NCBI RefSeq assembly: GCF_035621355.1
Contig: NZ_CP141769.1
Coordinates: 806,001-870,000, forward strand
From: Thiobacillus sp. SCUT-2
GTDB taxonomy: Bacteria > Pseudomonadota > Gammaproteobacteria > Burkholderiales > Thiobacillaceae
Reading direction: 5' to 3'
Length of the DNA: 64,000 bases
The stretch's first letter is position 1. Each line of letters begins with the position of its first letter. A program made the translations under genes and the position numbers. The notes beneath the pieces were generated by a model. It saw only the letters and a program-made list of their open reading frames with translations. It did no database searches and was not told the DNA's origin. This document shows, in pieces, positions 1 through 7,942 of the stretch.

Positions 1-739
1 CGTGCAGGTCGTGCACGCGCAGCACGCCGTCCAGCGCGGCCAGATCGCGGCCGACGGCGTCGAGCCGGACGTGGCCGGGCACGCCTTCCATCAGCACGTG
101 CACGACCTCGCGCGTCAGGCGCAGCGCGGAGACGAGGATGAGCGCGGAGACCACCAGCGACAGCAGCGGGTCGATCGGCGCCCAGCCCGTCGTGACGATG
201 ACGACGCCGGCGCTGATCGCCGCCACCGAGCCGAGGGCGTCGCCGAGCACGTGCAGCAGCGCCGCGCGGCTGTTCAGCGAATGCTCGCCGCGGCTGAGGA
301 TCCACGCGACGAGCAGGTTGACGGCGAGCCCCAGCGCGGCGACGCCGATGACCGCGCCGCCGGCGATTTCGCGTGGTGCATAGAAACGGTCGATCGCTTC
401 GTGCACGATGAAGCCGATCAGCACCAGCATCATCAGGCTGTTGAACAGCGCAGCCAGCACCTCGGCGCGGGCGAGGCCGTAGGAATGCCGCAGCGACGGC
501 GGGCGCCGCGCCAGCCAGGCCGCGGCCGCCGCAAGCCCCAGCGCCGACGCGTCGGTGAGCATGTGGGCCGCGTCGGAGAGCAGTGCCAGCGAGCCGGCCC
601 ACCACCCCGCCAGCGCTTCCACGCCGGCGAAGGCCAGCGTGAGGAGCAGCGCGGCGATCAGCTTGCCGTTGTCGCCGGCATGGTGGTGATGGGCGTGATG
701 ATGTCCTGCGCCCTCATTAGGGTGGCTATGCGCGCCCAC
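1..739 (-). CDS. Cation diffusion facilitator (CDF) metal efflux transporter, 3' part outside window
   Basis: Inner-membrane metal/proton antiporter of the CDF (Zn/Co/Cd efflux) family, running off the left edge, so the C-terminal cytoplasmic domain is not seen. The visible reading frame begins with a His-rich leader (AGHHHAHHHHAG) that probably binds metal, then a first membrane helix and the CDF signature SLALLSDAAHMLTDA, whose Asp/His residues form the metal site in helix 2. The likely start is GTG at 739, inside the end of nagZ (14-bp overlap); no ATG precedes the His-rich segment in this frame. Substrate is not decided by the sequence; the His-rich tail and HxxxD pattern favour zinc or cobalt. 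Confidence 0.85.
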   Translation of the reverse strand, partial: MGAHSHPNEGAGHHHAHHHHAGDNGKLIAALLLTLAFAGVEALAGWWAGSLALLSDAAHMLTDASALGLAAAAAWLARRPPSLRHSYGLARAEVLAALFNSLMMLVLIGFIVHEAIDRFYAPREIAGGAVIGVAALGLAVNLLVAWILSRGEHSLNSRAALLHVLGDALGSVAAISAGVVIVTTGWAPIDPLLSLVVSALILVSALRLTREVVHVLMEGVPGHVRLDAVGRDLAALDGVLRVHDLH

Positions 740-1805
740 AGTAGTCCGTCGGATCGACCTGCAGGTTCAGGTCGGCGCTGTCCTGGCCCAGCCCGGCGAT
801 GTGATGCAGCGCGTTGACATAGCGCGCCGACTCGCGCAGCCGGGTCATCGCGGGCGGGTGGGGGTGGCCGTGCATGCGTGCCAGCCGCGCGCGCGCGGGC
901 GCCGGCCAGTCGACGTCGAGCCGCGCCAGGACCTCGTCCGCGAGATCGGGACGGTTGCACACGAGCGCCATGTCGCAGCCCGCCTCGAGCGCCGCCGCGA
1001 CCCGTTCGACCACGCCGCCGGCGACGGCGGCGCCGGCCATGCAGAGGTCGTCGCTGAACACCGCGCCGTCGAATCCGAGCTGCTGGCGCAGCACCTTCTG
1101 CAGCCAGACGCGCGAGAAGCCCGCGGGCCGGGCGTCGACCTGCGGGTAGATCACGTGGGCCGGCATCACGGCGGCGAGCCCTGCCTCGATCATCAGGCGG
1201 AACGGCACCAGGTCGGCGATGGCGATGTCGGCCAGCGTGCGTGCATCGACCGGGATGTCCACGTGCGAATCGGCGACGACGTAGCCGTGGCCGGGGAAGT
1301 GCTTGCCGCAGGCGGCCATGCCGGCATCCTTCATTCCCAGCATCACCGCCTGTCCGAGCTGGAACACGGCGTGCGGGTCGGCGTGGAAGGCGCGGTCGCC
1401 GATCACCGAGGAGGCGCCGTAATCGAGGTCGAGCACCGGCGCGAAGCTGAAATCGATGCCGTGCGCGCGCAGTTCGCTCGCCAGCACGTAGCCGGTTTCG
1501 CGCGCCAGCTCGCGGGCGCGCTGCGGGTGGGCATTCCAGATCTGGCCGAAGGCGCGCATCGGCGGCAGGCGCGTGAATCCCTCGCGAAAGCGCTGGACGC
1601 GGCCGCCTTCGTGGTCGACGCCGATCAGCAGCGGGGCCGGCTTGAGCGCGTGGATCTCGGCGGTCAGCGCGGCGAGCTGCGCGGGATCGCGGTAGTTGCG
1701 GGAAAACAGGATGACGCCGCCGACCAGCGGATGGGCGAGGCGGCGGCGGTCGTCGTCGGTCAGTTCCGTGCCCGCGACATCGAGCATCAGGGGGCCCAGC
1801 GTCAT
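726..1805 (-). CDS. nagZ: Beta-N-acetylhexosaminidase NagZ
   Basis: Cytoplasmic GH3 glycosidase that removes GlcNAc from anhydromuropeptides in peptidoglycan recycling. The 359-residue length is normal for NagZ. Diagnostic motifs are the substrate-binding GVDHEGGRVQR (about 62-73), KHFPGHG (168-174) followed by the D-S-H loop (179-181) that carries the NagZ catalytic dyad, and the nucleophile region FSDDL (about 250). The start chosen is ATG 1805 (MTLGPLMLDVAG). It lies 25 bp downstream of acpS in the same direction, the usual acpS-nagZ order of betaproteobacteria. AmpD, which acts in the same recycling pathway, is encoded at 27.0-27.6 kb. Confidence 0.96.
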   Translation of the reverse strand: MTLGPLMLDVAGTELTDDDRRRLAHPLVGGVILFSRNYRDPAQLAALTAEIHALKPAPLLIGVDHEGGRVQRFREGFTRLPPMRAFGQIWNAHPQRARELARETGYVLASELRAHGIDFSFAPVLDLDYGASSVIGDRAFHADPHAVFQLGQAVMLGMKDAGMAACGKHFPGHGYVVADSHVDIPVDARTLADIAIADLVPFRLMIEAGLAAVMPAHVIYPQVDARPAGFSRVWLQKVLRQQLGFDGAVFSDDLCMAGAAVAGGVVERVAAALEAGCDMALVCNRPDLADEVLARLDVDWPAPARARLARMHGHPHPPAMTRLRESARYVNALHHIAGLGQDSADLNLQVDPTDYCGRA

Positions 1806-1830
1806 GATGGCTCCTTTCTGAAATGAGGCG

Positions 1831-2232
1831 TCACGCGGTGCCCTCCGGAAGCGGGGCGCGCTCCAGCACGACGTAGGCGAGCACCAGGTCGCCTTCGTCC
1901 GACAGCGAGACATGGTGCGCCGTGATGCCGCGCACCGCCAGCCATTCGGCGAGTTCGGGCGCGCACTCGATCACGGGCTTGCCGTGGGGGTCGCGCAACA
2001 CCGCGATGTTGCGCAGCGTGACGGGGGCGCGCAAGCCGGTCCCGGCGGCCTTCGCGAAGGCCTCCTTGGCAGCAAAGCATTTGGCGAGAAAACGCGCCGG
2101 ATCGGAACTGGAACGGTAGCGGGCCTGCTCGGCCGGCGCGAGGATGCGCTCGGCATACGGCTCGCCGAAGCGGTCGAGGCCTTGGCGGATCCGCTGCGCA
2201 TCGAGGAGGTCGGTGCCGATGCCGTGGATCAT
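1831..2232 (-). CDS. acpS: Holo-[acyl-carrier-protein] synthase AcpS
   Basis: Transfers 4'-phosphopantetheine from CoA to apo-acyl carrier protein. 133 residues, typical for the trimeric AcpS type. Visible motifs: GIGTDLLDAQRI at the N-terminus (Mg-binding Asp8) and the F(A)AKEAFAKA signature near residues 53-62. Its ATG overlaps the stop of the upstream radical SAM gene (ATGA), so the two are probably translationally coupled. In many betaproteobacteria pdxJ precedes acpS; here a radical SAM gene takes that place. Confidence 0.96.
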   Translation of the reverse strand: MIHGIGTDLLDAQRIRQGLDRFGEPYAERILAPAEQARYRSSSDPARFLAKCFAAKEAFAKAAGTGLRAPVTLRNIAVLRDPHGKPVIECAPELAEWLAVRGITAHHVSLSDEGDLVLAYVVLERAPLPEGTA

Positions 2233-3080
2233 GGCGACACCCTGACCGGCAGGCCGGCGGCGCGGATCTGTTCGGCGAAGGCCTCGAGCCAGGCCGCGGG
2301 CAGTGCGGAGAGCCGCGCGGCCTGCGGCTGCATCGAGGGTCGCGCGAGTCCGTACAGCAGCACGCCCTTGATCGGCAACTGCCGCTGCCGGATGCGCGCC
2401 ACCGCGTCCAGGTAGGCGGCCTGCTCGGCGGCGGACGGCGGGGCGCCGTCGAGGGCGAACACGCAGGTCTGCAGCCACGTCGGGCAGAGCTGCGCAGCCA
2501 CGGCGAGCCGCTCGAAATGCCGCTCGGGCGGAATGCGCGTCTGGTTCACGCTGCGCATGCCGTTCGCGGTCGCGCTGTCGAACTTGAACCATACTTCGCC
2601 GTTCAGGTCGGCCATCCGTCGCAGCCCCTCCTGGACGCGCGGGCGGTCGGCGAGGCTGCCGTTGGTGATCAGGACCAGCTTGATGCGGCCGACGAGATCG
2701 AAGTCGGCCATCACCCGGCCGATGAGTTCGATGACCTCGGGAAAGGCCCTGGCGCTGGTCGGCTCGCCGTTGCCCGACAGCGCGATGTCGTTCAGCCGCC
2801 GCGCATCTTCGGGGACGCGCGTCTGCATGAAATCGCCGTGCAGGATCTCGCCGAGAAGCGCACGCAGTTCGGCTTCCAGCTGGGCGAGGTCGATGTCCGG
2901 TGCACTGCCGCGGGTGAGGTCCGGAACCTGGCAATACACGCAGGCCCAGTTGCACGCATTGTTGGGATTGAGGTTCACGCCGACCGAGACGCCCCCTGCC
3001 CGGCGCGAAATGACGGGATAGACGTAGGTCATCCCCGCGCTGTCGCGATCGTGGTTGGCGGGAGTGAGCTGGGCGGGCAC
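2229..3080 (-). CDS. Radical SAM protein, function unknown
   Basis: 283-residue radical S-adenosylmethionine enzyme. The iron-sulfur cluster triad is CNWACVYC (C43, C47, C50), followed by SGNGEPTSA, which matches the GGE-like SAM-binding element, and a second conserved segment LVLITNGS. The sequence resembles the wyosine/MoaA-like family of uncharacterised bacterial radical SAM proteins (COG2896/COG0731 type), but a substrate cannot be assigned. It overlaps acpS by 4 bp. The ATG at 3080 gives a leader before the conserved core MTYVYPVISRRAGG; an internal ATG about 16 codons later (MTYVYP) is an equally good start. Confidence 0.85.
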   Translation of the reverse strand: MPAQLTPANHDRDSAGMTYVYPVISRRAGGVSVGVNLNPNNACNWACVYCQVPDLTRGSAPDIDLAQLEAELRALLGEILHGDFMQTRVPEDARRLNDIALSGNGEPTSARAFPEVIELIGRVMADFDLVGRIKLVLITNGSLADRPRVQEGLRRMADLNGEVWFKFDSATANGMRSVNQTRIPPERHFERLAVAAQLCPTWLQTCVFALDGAPPSAAEQAAYLDAVARIRQRQLPIKGVLLYGLARPSMQPQAARLSALPAAWLEAFAEQIRAAGLPVRVSP

Positions 3081-3166
3081 GGTGCAGGGGCGGGTGTCGG
3101 GAAGCGCACCATTCTACTTGAGGCGGCCCCGGCCGTCCGTGGCCCCGGCGCGGCGCCGGCAGCCCA

Positions 3167-4714
3167 TCAAGGCTTCTCGTGCGGCTTCCACATCAGCACG
3201 TCGTAGCGCTGTCGGTCGAGGCGGCGGGTCTTGGGGTCGTACACGGAGTAGAGCAGCCCGCGGGTCTGGTCCGGCGGGCCGAACAGGGCGCGTGCGGCGG
3301 CCGGGCAGGCATGGTCGTCGGCCTTGGCGAACTGAAGCGTTCCGCACACCGCGATCTTGTTGCCGACCCGTAGTGCACGGGCGTCGATCCACGGGGATTG
3401 CGCGAGGTCGGTGCCGCCGAGGTCGAATCCGTAGAGCCCGTGCGGATGATCGGGCGAATAGAAGCTCAGGATGTAGGGCAGCGGAAAGGTGCCGGCGGCA
3501 AATTCGACCGGCTGCCCGTACGCATCGCGGTACAGGCGCGTCGCGTCTTCCGCGATGCGCTGGGGAAGGGCGTACGCGGGCGGGGCGGGATAGGCACGGT
3601 AATGCCGTTCCCACCACACGCCGCCCGCGATGGCCAGTGCCAGACAGGCGAGGCCGACGCGATAGACCCGGCCGGCGAGCGCACGCGTATCGAAGCGCGC
3701 CGGCGTGAGGTCGACCAGCGCCCAGCCCACGAACAGGAGCGCGGGAATCAGCCAGGAGGAGACGGGACTGACCTGCTGCAGCGTGGAGGCGAGGACGGTG
3801 AACACCACGCTCAGGGCGAGGATGCCCAGGCCCAGCCGCGGCACGCGCGCGTCGTCGACGGGCGACGAAGGCAGCCGGACGAGACAGCCCGCCCATGCCA
3901 GGACGGGGAGCGCAGCGAACCCCAGCACGCCCGCGAGGGCGATGGCGTAAGCCGCGATGCCGCCGTGCTCGTGCGCCGCGTGCATGTACTGGAGCGTCGG
4001 CCAGCCGTGCTCGACCGACCAGGCGAGGTGGGGCGACACCAGCAGCAGCGCCACCGCGCCGGCGAGGACGGTGCCCTTGAGCAAGGGTGCGGGGGGCGGG
4101 CGCAGGGTGAGCAGCACGGCGAGCCAGATCGCCGCGAACATGACCAGCGCGTAATACTTGGTGAGCAGTGCGGCGGCCGCGAAGAAGCCCGCCAGCACGA
4201 ACCAGCCCGCCCGGCCCCGTTCGACCGCACGCAGCAGGCTCCACGTGAACCCGGCGACGAAGGGCAGGAGGGCCGTGTTGGCGTTGTACTTGAAGCCGCT
4301 GTCGGGGCCGAAATGGCTACCCAGCGAGGTCAGTACCAGCGCGATCAGCACCTTGTGCCAGGGCAGGACGCGCCGCATCGCGAGTGCGAGCAGGCCCAGC
4401 GCGATCGCGAGGTTGAGCTGGTTCAGCAGGTAATAGGCGTTGTCGCCGACGGGAAGGACCTTGAACCAGGCCGCCGTGATCCAGCCGAACAGCGGCGGAT
4501 GCTTGTTGGTGCCCCACTGCCACTCCATGCCCCAGGCGTAGTTTTCCACCATGTCGGCGCCGTCCAGGTAGTGGCGCGTGGCGGCGAAGATGCCCCACCA
4601 GACGAGGCAGAAGAGCAGGACGTAGGAAAAGGTGCGGCGTGCTGCCGCGCGATCGGCGGGGGCGTTCAAGGCGGTTCGTGGAGGTCGGCTGGAAACGCGG
4701 TGCAGTTTCCGCAC
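3167..4714 (-). CDS. GT39/ArnT-family membrane glycosyltransferase
   Basis: Integral membrane transferase of 515 residues with about ten to twelve hydrophobic segments and a soluble C-terminal domain. The first periplasmic loop has the acidic pair expected of the PMT/ArnT catalytic loop (GADMVENYAWGMEW, about 52-65) and the family motif HPPLFGWITAAW. Such enzymes take a sugar from a polyprenyl phosphate and transfer it to lipid A, protein or glycan in the periplasm. It follows the histidine kinase by only 6 bp on the same strand, so it probably shares the operon of this two-component system. The acceptor is unknown; it is distinct from the second GT39 protein at 7939-9483. Confidence 0.85.
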   Translation of the reverse strand: MRKLHRVSSRPPRTALNAPADRAAARRTFSYVLLFCLVWWGIFAATRHYLDGADMVENYAWGMEWQWGTNKHPPLFGWITAAWFKVLPVGDNAYYLLNQLNLAIALGLLALAMRRVLPWHKVLIALVLTSLGSHFGPDSGFKYNANTALLPFVAGFTWSLLRAVERGRAGWFVLAGFFAAAALLTKYYALVMFAAIWLAVLLTLRPPPAPLLKGTVLAGAVALLLVSPHLAWSVEHGWPTLQYMHAAHEHGGIAAYAIALAGVLGFAALPVLAWAGCLVRLPSSPVDDARVPRLGLGILALSVVFTVLASTLQQVSPVSSWLIPALLFVGWALVDLTPARFDTRALAGRVYRVGLACLALAIAGGVWWERHYRAYPAPPAYALPQRIAEDATRLYRDAYGQPVEFAAGTFPLPYILSFYSPDHPHGLYGFDLGGTDLAQSPWIDARALRVGNKIAVCGTLQFAKADDHACPAAARALFGPPDQTRGLLYSVYDPKTRRLDRQRYDVLMWKPHEKP

Positions 4715-4720
4715 CGAGGA

Positions 4721-6121
4721 TTACGGTTGGCTTACAGCCTCGTCTTCGAAGCGGAACTCGAACAGCGCGCCGCCCAGCGCACTTCGGCCTGCCGTGACCA
4801 CCGCGCCGTGCTTGCGCGCGACCTCCTGGACGATCGCCAGCCCCAGCCCGCTGCCTTCGGTCGTATTGCTGTCGGCCGCCCGGTGGAAGCGCTGGAAGAT
4901 CAGCGGCAGCTCCGCGTCCGGGATGCCGGGCCCGCTGTCGGCCACGGCAAAAACCGGCGGCCCCGAGCGAACCGAGGCGGTGACGGTGCCCCCTTCCGGC
5001 GCGAACTTGAGCGCGTTGTCGACCAGGTTCTTCATCGCCTCGCGGACCAGCACCACGTTGCCGCGGACGGGGATCGCATGCTCCGGCCCTTCGAAGCCGA
5101 GGTCGATCCGCTTGCGCGCGGCAGCCGGGAGAAACTCCCCGGTCACGTCACGCGCGACTTCCGCGAGATCGAACGGCGCATGCGCCCGGTCGGCATCGGA
5201 TTCCGAGTGCGCGAGCGCCAGCAGCTGGCCGACCAGATGGGTCAGGCGGGAGACGGCCGCCTGCAGCCGCGCGTAGGTCGGCTGGGCACAGGTGCAGCCC
5301 TTGTCGGACAGGGCCAGGTCGATCTCGGCGGTCAGCACTGCCAGCGGCGTTTTGATCTGATGCGCGGCATCGGCGATGAAGCGGCGCTGCTCCTGCTGCA
5401 CGGCCTTGAAGCGCAGCAGCAGGTCGTTGAGGGCGGAGACGACCGGCAGCAGTTCGCGCGGCGTGTGGTCGACCGGGATCGCGTCGAGATCCTGGGCGGA
5501 GCGGCCGGAGATGCGGCGGCGCAGCAGTTCGAGCGGGTGCAGGCCGCGGCTGATGCCGAACCAGATGAGCGGAATCGACAGCAGGATCACGATGGCCTGC
5601 GGCACGAGCACGCCTCGCAGCAGATGCAGGGCGAGCCGCTCGCGCCTCACCGTGGTCTCCGCGACCTGGATTTCGAATCCCGGCATGTCCTCGTTGTCCC
5701 GCAGCACGGCGCGCCGCACGGTCCGGCCGTCCAGCACGAGATCGTCGTACACGGTGCGCGGGGCGTCGATGCGGTCGTCCGCCAGGCGCCGCAGGCGCCG
5801 GTCGCCGGCGAGCAGCCTGCCGCTGCCGTCGTACACGGCGAAATAGCGCCGATCGCGGGCGTCACCGATGAGCAGGCTGATCGTCAGCGCGCCGGGGTCG
5901 AGCGGCTGGCGGCTTTCGAGCGTGCTGGAGACATATTCCTTCAGGTCGTCCGTGATGCCTTCGAGAACGAGGTCGCGCTCCGTCTGCGCGAGCTGGTTGG
6001 CGTTCCGGTAGGTGCTGTAGGCGCTGACGGCGAGCGCGACGACGAGCGGCAGGATCAGCCATCCCAGGAGGGCGCGGGTCAGCGTGGGTTCGCCGCGGCG
6101 GCGTTCAGGCGGACGGCTCAT
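4721..6121 (-). CDS. Sensor histidine kinase (TctE/QseC/PmrB type)
   Basis: Inner-membrane sensor kinase, 466 residues. Order: cytoplasmic tail, TM helix about 16-36, a periplasmic sensor of about 130 residues, TM helix about 170-190, HAMP-like linker, HisKA with H-box DAAHQIKTPL (H254), and HATPase with N box (NLVDNALKFA), G1 (VADSGPGIP) and G2 (GSGLGLAIV). HQIKTP instead of HELRTP is common in the TctE/QseC branch. It overlaps the response regulator gene by 17 bp and is followed by a GT39 transferase, so the signal it reads is probably an envelope condition such as cationic peptides or metal; that is inference. Confidence 0.92.
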   Translation of the reverse strand: MSRPPERRRGEPTLTRALLGWLILPLVVALAVSAYSTYRNANQLAQTERDLVLEGITDDLKEYVSSTLESRQPLDPGALTISLLIGDARDRRYFAVYDGSGRLLAGDRRLRRLADDRIDAPRTVYDDLVLDGRTVRRAVLRDNEDMPGFEIQVAETTVRRERLALHLLRGVLVPQAIVILLSIPLIWFGISRGLHPLELLRRRISGRSAQDLDAIPVDHTPRELLPVVSALNDLLLRFKAVQQEQRRFIADAAHQIKTPLAVLTAEIDLALSDKGCTCAQPTYARLQAAVSRLTHLVGQLLALAHSESDADRAHAPFDLAEVARDVTGEFLPAAARKRIDLGFEGPEHAIPVRGNVVLVREAMKNLVDNALKFAPEGGTVTASVRSGPPVFAVADSGPGIPDAELPLIFQRFHRAADSNTTEGSGLGLAIVQEVARKHGAVVTAGRSALGGALFEFRFEDEAVSQP

Positions 6122-6788
6122 CGGATGACTCGATCACGTAGCCGAGGCCGCGGACGGTGCGGATGACGATGCCCGCCGGCTCCAGCTTCTTGCGCAAGCG
6201 GTGGACGTAGACCTCGACCGCGTTCGACCCGACGCTCGCTTCCCAGGTCGAGATCGAGGCGGCCAGTGCCTGCTTGGAGAGTACCTTGCCGGCCTTGTGC
6301 AGCAGGCTGGACAGGATCTCCCGCTCGCGGCTGGACAGTTCGATTTCCTGGTCGCCGAGGAAGACCTGCCTGCTTGTCGTGTCATAGCGCAACGATCCCA
6401 GGCTCAGGCACGACGACGCGGGGCCGCCCTGGTTTCGGCGGACGAGCGCGCGCAGGCGGGCCTGCAGTTCGGCGACGGCGAAAGGCTTGGAGAGGTAGTC
6501 GTCGGCGCCGCTGTCGAGTCCGGCCACGCGGTCGGCGATCGCGTCGCGCGCGGTCAGGATCATGACCGGCAGGCGGCTCCCGCGCTGGCGCAGCCGCTTC
6601 AGCACATGCAGGCCGTCCATCCGCGGCAGGCCCAGGTCGAGTATGAGCGCGTCGTAGGTTTCGGTCGTCAGCGCAAGATCGGCGGCGACGCCGTCGCTGA
6701 CCTGGTCGACGCGGTAGCCGGCCTGGGTGCAGGCGCGCACCAGCAGGTCGGCAAGCGCGGGATCGTCTTCGGTCAGCAGGATGCGCAT
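6105..6788 (-). CDS. OmpR-family response regulator (TctD/QseB/PmrA type)
   Basis: 227-residue two-domain regulator. The receiver has the acidic pocket E7-D8-D9, phospho-acceptor D51 (LILDLGLPRMDG), Thr in MILTARD and Lys in LSKPF; the C-terminus is a winged-helix DNA-binding domain (VYVHRLRKKLEP, IRTVRGLGYVI). The start is ATG 6788 (MRILLTEDD); an in-frame extension upstream has no family similarity. Its promoter must lie in the 179-bp region shared with the divergent GT2 gene, so it could control both directions. PmrA, which regulates lipid A modification genes, belongs to the same family. Confidence 0.93.
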   Translation of the reverse strand: MRILLTEDDPALADLLVRACTQAGYRVDQVSDGVAADLALTTETYDALILDLGLPRMDGLHVLKRLRQRGSRLPVMILTARDAIADRVAGLDSGADDYLSKPFAVAELQARLRALVRRNQGGPASSCLSLGSLRYDTTSRQVFLGDQEIELSSREREILSSLLHKAGKVLSKQALAASISTWEASVGSNAVEVYVHRLRKKLEPAGIVIRTVRGLGYVIESSDEPSA

Positions 6789-6967
6789 TCCCGGGCTGCG
6801 TGTAAGGAGATTGAAAGGCAGTCTGCGGCATTCTGCATCAAGCCGAACTGGATATGAACCGGGAACCGATGCGTCAGAACAAGCTTCACACTCATGACCT
6901 TTCCGTTGTACCTGCCGTGCCATGGCCGCCGTCCTCGCGGGATCGCGCGCCGGAGACGGCGCCGCAC

Positions 6968-7942
6968 ATGGACTTCACCCTCAAGCCGCGTCCGCGGGTT
7001 CCGGGGCTCTCCATCATCATCCCGTGCTACAACGAGGCTGACAATCTGAACCGCCTTCTGCCGCGTCTGCAGGACATGCTGCAGGGGCTGGTTAGCGACT
7101 GGGAAGTCATTCTCGTGGATGACGGCAGCCGCGACAACACCGCTGAGGTCTTCGCCTTCTGGTCGGCCCAGCCGGGCTTCCAGGCGATCCAGCTGTCGCG
7201 CAACTTCGGCAAGGAGGCGGCGCTCACGGCAGGCCTCGAGGCCGCCCGCTGCGAAACCTGCCTGATGATGGACGCCGACCTGCAGCATTCGCCGGACCTG
7301 ATTCCCGCGATGCTTGCGCAATGGCAGCAGGGCTACGACGTCGTCTACGCGGTGCGCGAGCACCGCCGCGACGAGCGCCTGCTCAAGCGCCTGGGAGCCG
7401 GGTGGTTCTACCGGCTGGTCAATGCCGGCGCGCGTTTCCGGGTGCCGGCCGACGCCGGCGACTTCCGCCTGATGGACCGCGCGGTGGTCGACGCGCTGCT
7501 CGACCTGCCGGAACGCAACCGCTTCATGAAGGGGCTGTACGCGTGGGTCGGCTTCAAATCGGTCGAAATCGCCTATGTGCCGGAAGCGCGTGCCGCCGGG
7601 CGCACCACGTTCAATCCGCTCCGGTTGCTGCGCCTGTCGCTCGACGGGCTGACCGCGTTCACCACCTGGCCGCTGCACATCGCGAGCCTGATGGGATTCG
7701 TGCTCGCGTTGCTGGCCTTCTCCTACGGGGGCTATCTGACGCTCGACTATCTCCTCCACGGCCACAAGGTCCCCGGCTGGACCACGATCGTGGTGGGCCT
7801 GATGTTCTTCTCCGCAATCCAGCTGATCGGTCTCGGCGTGCTCGGCGAGTACGTCAGCCGCATCTTCGAGGAGGTCAAGGGGCGTCCGCTGTATGTCGTT
7901 CGCCACCGGGCGGGACGCGCTCTGCGGGATAGCCAGTCGTGA
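6968..7942 (+). CDS. GT2 polyprenyl-phosphate glycosyltransferase (ArnC/FlmF2/LgmA-like)
   Basis: Inner-membrane glycosyltransferase that loads a sugar from a nucleotide donor onto undecaprenyl phosphate. GT-A motifs: SIIIPCYNEADN, LVDDGSRDNT, and the metal-binding DADLQHSPD; a QxxRW-like region is replaced by LPERNRFMKGLYAWVGF, typical of the DPM1/GtrB/ArnC branch. Two C-terminal membrane helices follow (about 235-258 and 270-295). The start ATG 6968 puts the conserved core at residue 11; an ATG at 6854 would add 38 residues without family similarity. The next gene overlaps its stop (GTGA). Partners suggest an amino-hexose donor for lipid A, as with FlmF2 or LgmA. Confidence 0.9.
   Translation: MDFTLKPRPRVPGLSIIIPCYNEADNLNRLLPRLQDMLQGLVSDWEVILVDDGSRDNTAEVFAFWSAQPGFQAIQLSRNFGKEAALTAGLEAARCETCLMMDADLQHSPDLIPAMLAQWQQGYDVVYAVREHRRDERLLKRLGAGWFYRLVNAGARFRVPADAGDFRLMDRAVVDALLDLPERNRFMKGLYAWVGFKSVEIAYVPEARAAGRTTFNPLRLLRLSLDGLTAFTTWPLHIASLMGFVLALLAFSYGGYLTLDYLLHGHKVPGWTTIVVGLMFFSAIQLIGLGVLGEYVSRIFEEVKGRPLYVVRHRAGRALRDSQS

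Noticed and set aside
3398-6166. Long open frame (over 900 codons) on the plus strand
   Set aside because: It runs antisense to the GT39 transferase and histidine kinase, has His/Arg/Gln-rich nonsense composition, and arises from GC-rich third positions. The minus-strand genes have full family motifs.
6854-6967. Longer start of the GT2 gene
   Set aside because: The added 38 residues have no similarity to ArnC/GtrB N-termini and cover the divergent promoter region.
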